Assembly: GCA_002310995.1 (NCBI GenBank)
Contig: DBYV01000022.1
Location: 1-13,067 of the forward strand
DNA length: 13,067 nt
Source of the DNA: a bacterium UBP6_UBA1177
GTDB taxonomy: Bacteria; UBP6; UBA1177
Direction of reading: 5' to 3'
The translations under genes were made by a program, and so were the position numbers. Below are positions 8,801-13,067 of this stretch, piece by piece (within the stretch, counting starts at the first letter, position 1; each line of letters begins with the position of its first letter). The notes beneath the pieces are model-generated. The model was not told where the DNA came from. It did no database searches and saw only the letters and a program-made list of their open reading frames with translations.

Positions 8801-9933
8801 TGCCAGTCGGAATTGACTCCCTTGAGCTCGGGATAGACAAATCCGAAACGGATTACAGCATCGAAAAAGTGGTCACAGATTTCTGCGCTGCCGCGTTTCA
8901 GAATCTCTTTTCCCAAAGTTTTCACACAGTCGAGAATTGCACTCTGAAAAAGCTCTCTGACTGGTTTGAAGAAGTCGAACATACGGGTTATGAAGCGTTT
9001 CGCCTCGCCAGCATCATCAATCGAAACGATTTTAAGCGTTCTGTTGAGGTCGAAAAGAAGGTATTCGCGCAGACTCTCCATCGAAGAGAAGTCGAGAAGA
9101 TAGAAAATGTAGTAGATTTTGCAGATTGGTGTCGGAATGAAGTCGATTGTGTTGCGGAATCTGTCTGTGAAAAATGTGTAATCGGGAAGTTTGAAGAAAT
9201 CCTCGCACTTTTCAGCCTTTTCTATCCCATCTTCGCACTCGGTGAAAAGCTCAGGCGGAAACTGCGAAAGAATCGCGTTTTCGATTTCAAGCGCCTCGTC
9301 ACCGTGCTCGATTTTTCTATTTTCAAGCCAGTCGGAGAAAGGCTGAATGTTTTTCCAATAGTCAAGATTTATCTTCATAACGCGCTTGAGCATTTTAAAT
9401 ATTCTTTCGCTGAAACGCGCGTCTTTGCAGATTTCAGAAACATATTTTTTAAGCGAGCTCGACGCTTCCATCAGTCCTTCGTTACCGTCGGCAAGAACTG
9501 TATTGGCAATATCAAGATAGGAGTTGAAGACTTCGTCAGGAATTTTGCTGCTCTGCAGAATTTTATAGAGAAGTTCAAGCACGTTGAAAATTGTTTGACG
9601 AAGCCTGTTACGCTGCGGAATATCAAGCTTCTGCGAAAAAATTTGCATAAAGTAGTCGCCGAGAAGCTTCAGCAGCTTGCCGCTTTCTTCCAAATCGGCA
9701 AAAACCCACATATTTTCAAGAGTTATCCAGCGGTATGCCTCTATAACCTCGGTAAAATTTGGAAACGGATGATTGAGTTCCAGAAAGAAAGTCCTCATTC
9801 TTTTCTCAAGCAAAGGATGTTTTTCGACTGCACTGAGAATAAATTTTTCCTGCTCAGAAAATTCATAACCGGCAACAAAAGTCTCGGCCAGATTGACTTT
9901 CAAAGCCTCAGAAGTTTTTATTACGCCTGACAT
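5851..9933 (-). CDS. PPDK-like phosphotransferase: large unassigned N-terminal region plus ATP-grasp and phosphohistidine domains, no PEP/pyruvate barrel
   Basis: A 1360-residue cytoplasmic protein without a signal peptide. Residues about 885-1215 match the nucleotide-binding half of pyruvate phosphate dikinase: GAKGYFLKRI, then SVRSGSAMSMPG (R962 is the ATP-phosphate Arg position), SWNSRRALVYR, DSGTGVVFTREPS, QGEDIVGG and IEFTFE...LHILQIRS. Residues about 1235-1360 are the swivelling phosphohistidine domain, with the catalytic H1308 in TSRGGATSHAAV. The protein stops right after this domain (TIDGRRGFIYG), where PPDK continues for about 350 residues of PEP/pyruvate barrel. The first about 880 residues are predicted mostly helical and I recognise no domain there; a distinctive GIPSMYGEYREPKFEALG segment sits in their second half. 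It could autophosphorylate with ATP, but the acceptor is unknown: a small molecule bound by the front part, as in rifampicin phosphotransferase, or a barrel supplied in trans. The start is the ATG with GGAGG 5 bases upstream. First gene of an operon with the amidase. Confidence 0.88.
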   Translation of the reverse strand: MSGVIKTSEALKVNLAETFVAGYEFSEQEKFILSAVEKHPLLEKRMRTFFLELNHPFPNFTEVIEAYRWITLENMWVFADLEESGKLLKLLGDYFMQIFSQKLDIPQRNRLRQTIFNVLELLYKILQSSKIPDEVFNSYLDIANTVLADGNEGLMEASSSLKKYVSEICKDARFSERIFKMLKRVMKINLDYWKNIQPFSDWLENRKIEHGDEALEIENAILSQFPPELFTECEDGIEKAEKCEDFFKLPDYTFFTDRFRNTIDFIPTPICKIYYIFYLLDFSSMESLREYLLFDLNRTLKIVSIDDAGEAKRFITRMFDFFKPVRELFQSAILDCVKTLGKEILKRGSAEICDHFFDAVIRFGFVYPELKGVNSDWQMIVDKNHVKNIRTWLEIIEVNPSKSTKLLSALLVNLRIGGVFISDTDLFQSDVTKFLNSQIAPAYHIARQIAVLFPVYFNEIGAEGELRKISTAIDEICHRKDLLTHFLRKQIHAESNNTHIQLAKDVFVFWLTGKKEHLKNKIPDEIYETLEPEGEMYEGLHEVARFVTSRAGGDYETLFTMKPAEVEKIIADFGAGHEVEQKKVGYLFNIYLLLKEKYYLNPGDIAKKLKKITYIHQATIDEFEAAMNASDWKNAVRIAFKIMSALKKTVLSEEQTEGVENIYYKRHIAIGIPSMYGEYREPKFEALGMIYRMEQLVSTMVEKLVSTTKLPYVSADNLRETCEILELFREGLALGGITSESFNSDLKMLEYSLVSSSFSLHQYTNIFEFFAEDLSKIVYDYFLGIHDQNLKIVLEQYIEKHNLSVSSEKDREKIIHKKSEEFYRDIISSSFLMQQIDSLINYVLSILHGIPKNLTQEDIHMIMTYKRKSIISEIDKKDDELDNQVFFGAKGYFLKRIKEYGMPVPHGFILTTELFRRREALMKHPEIEKEIYTTISDELGILEEKTGLQYGNPNNPLMLSVRSGSAMSMPGAMNTFLNVGMNDEFVEQLAKKENYGWTSWDCYRRLIQTWGMNFGIDRDLFDKVIADFKKVYGVEKKIGFKPEVMKLVAKEYMKILESQNVQFEQNLHKQLFTSIHAVFDSWNSRRALVYRDKLHIASEWGTAVIVQKMVLGNINYDSGTGVVFTREPSGRGRKVCLYGDFVMCSQGEDIVGGLVHPYPVSEKQRINMKNAPNISMEKDFPEIYSALNEISNELINKRGFGHQEIEFTFETSKKKDLHILQIRSYHQNDLMQEELVPDNLNVIGEGTGIGNNVLTGRVVFSMEDIEKCKQLYPGEKIIVMRPDTVSDDIDMIFEADGLLTSRGGATSHAAVTAVRLGKIGVVNCKSLTLDEVNKTFTFGGETRNVLCTLTIDGRRGFIYG

Positions 9934-9938
9934 AAAGA

Positions 9939-9943
9939 CCTCC
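9939..9943 (-). promoter_or_regulatory. Shine-Dalgarno that fixes the PPDK-like start
   Basis: GGAGG on the minus strand ends 5 bases before the ATG at 9931-9933. The frame is open from a TTG at 9945, but that TTG is part of the Shine-Dalgarno stretch itself (TTGGAGG), so it cannot be the start. The ATG at 9933 is therefore preferred, giving 1360 residues. Confidence 0.8.
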
Positions 9944-10004
9944 AAAAAACATTTTCATAAAAATCCTGCATACAGAGAACAAAAACAATTGCTTATAACA
10001 TAAA

Positions 10005-10033
10005 ATTATAAAAAAATTAAGGTTAGTTTACAA
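10005..10033 (-). promoter_or_regulatory. Sigma70 promoter of the PPDK-like/amidase operon
   Basis: On the minus strand TTGTAA (10028-10033) is followed after exactly 17 bases by a perfect TATAAT (10005-10010). It begins 5 bases downstream of the alr stop codon. Transcription would start near 9998, leaving a leader of about 64 bases. This separates the PPDK-like/amidase operon from alr. No convincing terminator is visible between alr and this promoter. Confidence 0.7.
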
Positions 10034-10037
10034 AATT

Positions 10038-11195
10038 TTAGTCGACCACAACTTTGGGGATTCTGTCGGAAAGTCTCGCCACGACTTCGTAGTTGATCGT
10101 TCCTGCAAGGGCTGCGACCTGCTCGGCGCGGATTATCTGGTCGCCCTGCTCTCCGATGAGAACGACTTCGTCCTCGGCTTTGACATCGGGAATGTCGGTG
10201 ACATCGATCGTGGTGAGGTTCATCGCTATTCTGCCGATGACGGGAGCACGCTTTCCGTGGACGAGGACATAGCCCTGATTGGAAAGCTTTCTGTCGTATC
10301 CGTCACTATAACCAATCGGAATTATTGCAATTTTTGAATCACGCGTCATCTGGTGTGAGCAGCCGTATCCGACGAAATCACCCGCTTTTATGGTCTTAAC
10401 CTGCCCTATTACGGTTTTCCACGAAAGAACCGGAGTCAGAATGTGCTCAGGGCCGTGTCCGTGTTCGATTATGTAGCTGAGGTAAGTCTCTTTCGAAGGC
10501 CAGAGACCGTACTGCGCGATGCCGAGACGGACCATATTGAAGTGGGTGTTGTTGTATATCGTAGCGGCTGCACTCGATGCGAAGTGCATATCAAAACCAG
10601 AGAAACCTGCCTCGCGGATGTATGAGATCTCTCTTTTGAAGCGCTCTATCTGGAATCTCGCGTAGGAGTGGTCTGTCGTATCCTCGATGTTTGCGAAGTG
10701 GCTGTAAACCGCTCTCAGCTTAACATTCGTGCACTTTTTGAGTTCTTCGATAAAAGCGATAAGCGCCTGCCCTGCTATTCCCTGCCTGTTTGTTCCTGTC
10801 TCGATCTTGAGATGGATATTCACAGTTTTTCCGAGAGATTTCGCGATACTATCATAGTTGTGCAGATATTCTGGATCGCAGCAGAGAACTTCGATATCGT
10901 TTTCCACCGCCGCTTTCGCCATTCTTTTGATGGTAGGTCCGACAACGACGATCCGCTGCGTAAAACCGTGCTTTCTGAGAGTCAGAGCCTCGTCGATGCT
11001 GTGGACGCAGAAGACCCTGATTCCGCACTCGTCTGCAAAATGGGCGATTTCGACCATTCCGTGACCGTAAGCGTTCGCCTTGATGACGACTGCGAGTTCA
11101 GTCCCGGCGTTCAGTCTCCCTTTAAAAAACTCGATGTTTTTCCTGTAAGCCGACCGTGAAATCTCGATCCAGCTTGAATAAAGAGCTTCACTCAT
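10038..11195 (-). CDS. alr: Alanine racemase
   Basis: This PLP enzyme interconverts L- and D-alanine in the cytoplasm and supplies D-alanine for peptidoglycan. At 385 residues it has the usual length. The N-terminal barrel carries the PLP lysine K39 in VVIKANAYGHG, with Y43 following. R137 lies in the ETGTNRQG segment. The C-terminal beta domain carries the second catalytic residue, Y277 in FVGYGCSHQ, and the IPIGYSDGYDR segment that follows. The common GRVCMD motif is written GRIAMN here (residues 321-326), a variation seen in some family members and not expected to abolish activity. AGGAG lies 5 bases before the ATG. It follows eno by 47 bases, but a strong terminator fills that gap, so alr is expressed either by read-through or from a promoter inside the end of eno. 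No signal peptide is present, which argues against a periplasmic broad-specificity racemase. Confidence 0.97.
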   Translation of the reverse strand: MSEALYSSWIEISRSAYRKNIEFFKGRLNAGTELAVVIKANAYGHGMVEIAHFADECGIRVFCVHSIDEALTLRKHGFTQRIVVVGPTIKRMAKAAVENDIEVLCCDPEYLHNYDSIAKSLGKTVNIHLKIETGTNRQGIAGQALIAFIEELKKCTNVKLRAVYSHFANIEDTTDHSYARFQIERFKREISYIREAGFSGFDMHFASSAAATIYNNTHFNMVRLGIAQYGLWPSKETYLSYIIEHGHGPEHILTPVLSWKTVIGQVKTIKAGDFVGYGCSHQMTRDSKIAIIPIGYSDGYDRKLSNQGYVLVHGKRAPVIGRIAMNLTTIDVTDIPDVKAEDEVVLIGEQGDQIIRAEQVAALAGTINYEVVARLSDRIPKVVVD

Positions 11196-11208
11196 AGTCT
11201 CTCCTGAT

Positions 11209-11234
11209 AAAAAAAACGGGGTCTTGCGACCCCG
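11209..11234 (-). terminator. Intrinsic terminator after eno
   Basis: Read on the minus strand, CGGGGTC (11228-11234) and GACCCCG (11217-11223) form a perfect 7-pair GC-rich stem closed by a GCAA (GNRA) tetraloop, followed by eight T (11209-11216). It starts 8 bases after the eno stop. Its T tract ends 3 bases before the Shine-Dalgarno of alr (11201-11205). Confidence 0.93.
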
Positions 11235-11242
11235 CCGAAAAG

Positions 11243-12538
11243 TTATTCTTCGATATCCTCAAAAAGGATCCCTCTTCCCGGGAAGAAAGCGCTTTCGTCA
11301 AGCTGCTCCTCGATTCTGAGAAGCTGGTTGTATTTCGCGATTCTTTCGCTTCTGCAAAGGCTTCCCGTCTTGATCTGGCCTGCGTTTACAGCGACTGCAA
11401 GGTCTGCAATGAATGTATCTTCACTCTCGCCGCTTCTGTGGCTGATGACTGTCGAGTAACCCGCTCTGTGTGCAAGTTCGATCGTGTCAAGCGTTTCGGT
11501 GAGTGTTCCGATCTGGTTGAGTTTGATAAGGATTGCGTTTGCAACGCCTCTTTCAATGCCCTCGCCGAGTCTGTCAGCGTTCGTTACGAAAAGGTCGTCG
11601 CCGACGATCTGGATCTTGTCGCCCAATTCTTCGGTCATCAACGCCCAGCCTTCCCAGTCGTCTTCTGCCATACCGTCTTCGATCGAGAAGATCGGGTATT
11701 TCGAAACGAGGTGTTTGTAGTATTCGACCATTTCGACTCTGGTTTTTGATTTTGCGCCCGATTTTTTGAACTCGTAAAGCTCTTTTTCGTTGTCGTAAAG
11801 CTCGGAAGCAGCGACGTCAAGTGCGAGAACGACATCTTTGCCGGGAACGTATCCAGCCTGTTCGATCGCAGCCATGATGACCTGAAGAGCCTCTTCGTCG
11901 TTGGCAAGGTTCGGAGCGAAACCGCCTTCGTCGCCTACGCCTGTAGCGAGTTTCATGCCTTTAAGGAGTTTTTTGAGCGAATGGAAAACTTCAGCGACCA
12001 TTCTGAGGCCTTCCTTGAAGCTGTCAGCGCCGACCGGCATAACCATGAATTCCTGGATGTCAACGGTGTTGTCAGCGTGCTGTCCGCCGTTCAGGATGTT
12101 GCACATGGGCACTGGAAGTGTGTCGGATCTGAGTCCGCCGATGTATCTGTAAAGCGGAAGGTCGAGCGATTTAGCGGCTGCTCTTGCAACTGCCATCGAA
12201 ACGCCGAGCATTGCGTTAGCGCCGAGGTTCGTCTTGTTTTCAGTGTCGTCAAGACCGATCATAGTCTCGTCGATCATTCTTTGGTCAAGAGCGTTCATGC
12301 CGATGATTTCAGCAGCGATTTTCTCAATGTTTTCAACTGCTTTCGTTACGCCTTTGCCGAGGTATCTCTCTTTATCGCCGTCTCTCAGTTCAAGAGCCTC
12401 GTGAACGCCAGTGCTTGCGCCGCTCGGAACTATCGCGGATGCGACAACGCCGTTTGCGAGCTCGACTTCGACTTCAACAGTAGGATTTCCTCTTGAATCA
12501 AGAACTTCTCTTCCTTTAACTCTGATAATTTCTGACAT
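11243..12538 (-). CDS. eno: Enolase (phosphopyruvate hydratase)
   Basis: This enzyme converts 2-phosphoglycerate to phosphoenolpyruvate in glycolysis and the reverse in gluconeogenesis, in the cytoplasm. The 431 residues are the standard length. The N-terminal domain has VLDSRGNPTVEVEV and the mobile loop PSGASTG (39-44). The barrel shows every active-site residue: E204 (VGDEGGFAPN), metal ligands D241 (LALDVAAS), E287 (SIEDGM) and D314 (VGDDLFVTN), general base K339 in the signature LIKLNQIGTLTET, H368 in SHRSGE, and K390 in QIKTG. The ATG at 12538 has GGAG 7 bases upstream. It has its own promoter and an efficient terminator directly after it, as expected for a highly expressed single gene. 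It is divergent from the Fic gene. Confidence 0.99.
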   Translation of the reverse strand: MSEIIRVKGREVLDSRGNPTVEVEVELANGVVASAIVPSGASTGVHEALELRDGDKERYLGKGVTKAVENIEKIAAEIIGMNALDQRMIDETMIGLDDTENKTNLGANAMLGVSMAVARAAAKSLDLPLYRYIGGLRSDTLPVPMCNILNGGQHADNTVDIQEFMVMPVGADSFKEGLRMVAEVFHSLKKLLKGMKLATGVGDEGGFAPNLANDEEALQVIMAAIEQAGYVPGKDVVLALDVAASELYDNEKELYEFKKSGAKSKTRVEMVEYYKHLVSKYPIFSIEDGMAEDDWEGWALMTEELGDKIQIVGDDLFVTNADRLGEGIERGVANAILIKLNQIGTLTETLDTIELAHRAGYSTVISHRSGESEDTFIADLAVAVNAGQIKTGSLCRSERIAKYNQLLRIEEQLDESAFFPGRGILFEDIEE

Positions 12539-12596
12539 TTTTCATCTCCAAAAACAAGTTAATAAAAAACCGGCGGTGATATTACAACCTTTTAAG

Positions 12597-12605
12597 ATTA
12601 TAACA
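12597..12605 (-). promoter_or_regulatory. Extended -10 promoter of eno
   Basis: On the minus strand TGT directly precedes a perfect TATAAT (12597-12602), giving the extended -10 form TGnTATAAT. No good -35 box is found 16-18 bases upstream; the region is T-rich instead. Transcription would begin near 12590, giving a leader of about 50 bases to the eno ATG. Confidence 0.65.
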
Positions 12606-12642
12606 AGTATTTAAGGGAAAAAATGTGAGAAAAAATCTGCTG

Positions 12643-12681
12643 CTCTGCAAAACATAACAGAAAGTGTTATGAACTGCAGAG
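12643..12681. repeat. 39-base interrupted dyad between eno and fic
   Basis: CTCTGCA (12643-12649) and CATAACA (12653-12659) are mirrored by TGTTATG (12665-12671) and TGCAGAG (12675-12681), with 3-base mismatched steps and a 5-base centre GAAAG. All 14 pairs of the two arms are perfect. Direct repeats GA(6-7)TCTGC flank it at 12629-12640 and 12687-12699. It sits upstream of both divergent -10 boxes, centred about 70 bases from the expected eno start and about 90 from the fic start. An operator for a dimeric regulator is the simplest reading; a structured RNA or a small mobile-element remnant is possible. Confidence 0.6.
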
Positions 12682-12740
12682 TGTTTGAAAAAAATCTGCA
12701 AAATCGCACGGAAAATAAAATAATTTTTTGAATTTTTGTG

Positions 12741-12746
12741 TATAAT
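12741..12746 (+). promoter_or_regulatory. -10 box of the Fic gene
   Basis: A perfect TATAAT lies 25 bases upstream of the Fic ATG. The T-rich sequence upstream contains no clear -35 at 16-18 bases, so either the promoter is weak or it is activator-dependent. The GGAGG (12762-12766) is 5 bases before the ATG. Confidence 0.5.
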
Positions 12747-12771
12747 GCGGCGGATTTTGGCGGAGGAAAAG

Positions 12772-13067
12772 ATGGATAAGGTGACAGAACTCACCGATAC
12801 GATCAACGAATATATCGCTCTCGGCATCAACGAACAGCTTGATTACGACAAATTTTATCTTTATTCGATCATCACCCACTCCACGGCGATAGAAGGCTCG
12901 ACTGTCACCGAAATCGAAAACCAGCTCCTCTTTGACGAGGGGATCAGCGCGAAAAAACCGATGGCGGAAATCCTTATGAACCTCGACCTCAAAGCCGCTT
13001 ACGAGCAGAGTTTTGTCTATGCGAAGGAACACGCCGGTTTTTCTCCGGAACTTTTGTGCAGCCTCGC
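12772..13067 (+). CDS. Fic family protein, N-terminal part (cut by the window end)
   Basis: The first 98 residues of a gene that runs off the right edge. Residues 36-46 read HSTAIEGSTVT and contain the inhibitory helix motif (S/T)xxxE(G/N) as S37, E41 and G42, which occupies the ATP gamma-phosphate site in auto-inhibited Fic enzymes. The following stretch (ENQLLFDEGIS, then a conserved NLDLKAAYE) matches the N-terminal region of stand-alone, class II type Fic proteins. These usually transfer AMP to hydroxyl side chains of target proteins. The catalytic HxFxxGNGR motif would lie beyond the window, so activity cannot be judged. The start ATG is set by GGAGG 5 bases upstream and a TATAAT further up. 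No partner antitoxin gene precedes it; inhibition would be intramolecular. Confidence 0.88.
   Translation, partial: MDKVTELTDTINEYIALGINEQLDYDKFYLYSIITHSTAIEGSTVTEIENQLLFDEGISAKKPMAEILMNLDLKAAYEQSFVYAKEHAGFSPELLCSL

Noticed and set aside
7933..9930. A 665-codon open frame on the plus strand opposite the PPDK-like gene.
   Set aside because: It is aligned codon-for-codon with the sense gene, and it stays open only because the sense frame avoids TTA, CTA and TCA; its stop is the complement of the sense Ser2 TCA. The product has no signal of a real protein and no ribosome-binding site.
9922..9971. A 16-codon upstream open frame in the PPDK-like leader (ATG at 9969-9971, ending just past the main start).
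   Set aside because: No good ribosome-binding site, no run of regulatory codons and no attenuator hairpin, so a leader peptide cannot be supported.
12565..12582. Short ACC-GCC-GGT element followed by T6 in the eno leader, resembling an attenuator.
   Set aside because: A 3-pair stem is too weak, and no riboswitch-like structure surrounds it.
12667..13032. A 121-codon minus-strand frame at the right edge.
   Set aside because: It is the complement of the Fic gene, whose plus-strand translation has a family motif, a Shine-Dalgarno and a -10 box.

Overview
The window is a piece of a bacterial chromosome with moderate GC (mid-40s by eye) and dense packing. Shine-Dalgarno sites are strong (GGAGG type) and promoters are sigma70-like. 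Two genes encode exported proteins with classical signal peptides, and one of them carries a very acidic Asp/Ser/Thr tail. Ribonuclease HIII, the golvesin-containing amidase architecture (familiar from Bacteroidota proteins often labelled 'xanthan lyase') and the Asp/Ser tail do not by themselves fix a phylum. I would call it an uncultured or less-studied bacterium, probably diderm, without naming a lineage. No insertion sequence, prophage, tRNA, rRNA or CRISPR array is visible.

Layout from left to right. (1) 14-1303, minus strand: a two-gene operon of a single-domain response regulator followed by ribonuclease HIII (rnhC), coupled by a Shine-Dalgarno that overlaps the regulator's stop codon. 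(2) 1432-2745, plus strand, divergent from that operon: an exported, highly charged, helical protein of unknown function with repeated cysteine pairs. (3) 2746-5826, minus strand: a 1026-residue exported zinc amidase with an inserted golvesin-like domain, then Fn3, a GATase/ThuA-like domain and an acidic tail; its stop codon directly abuts that of the preceding gene. (4) 5851-9933, minus strand, 24 bases upstream of the amidase and probably co-transcribed with it: a 1360-residue protein with the ATP-grasp and phosphohistidine domains of pyruvate phosphate dikinase (PPDK). It lacks the C-terminal PEP/pyruvate barrel and has about 880 unassigned residues at the front. (5) 10038-11195, minus strand: alanine racemase (alr). 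(6) 11243-12538, minus strand: enolase (eno), with a near-ideal intrinsic terminator squeezed between it and alr. (7) 12772 to the window end, plus strand: the start of a Fic-domain protein carrying the inhibitory helix motif, divergent from eno across a 233-base region with two promoters and a 39-base dyad.

Functionally, enolase makes phosphoenolpyruvate, and the dikinase-like protein belongs to the PEP/pyruvate phosphotransfer family. Alanine racemase supplies D-alanine for peptidoglycan, and the amidase probably acts on peptidoglycan or a related surface glycan. A link between these genes beyond local clustering is inference.

The observation most worth following is the PPDK-like protein without its acceptor barrel, co-transcribed with an exported amidase. 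Other points are the cysteine-pair repeats of the 437-residue exported protein, the convergent gene pair whose terminator is written inside the opposite gene, and the dyad between eno and fic.
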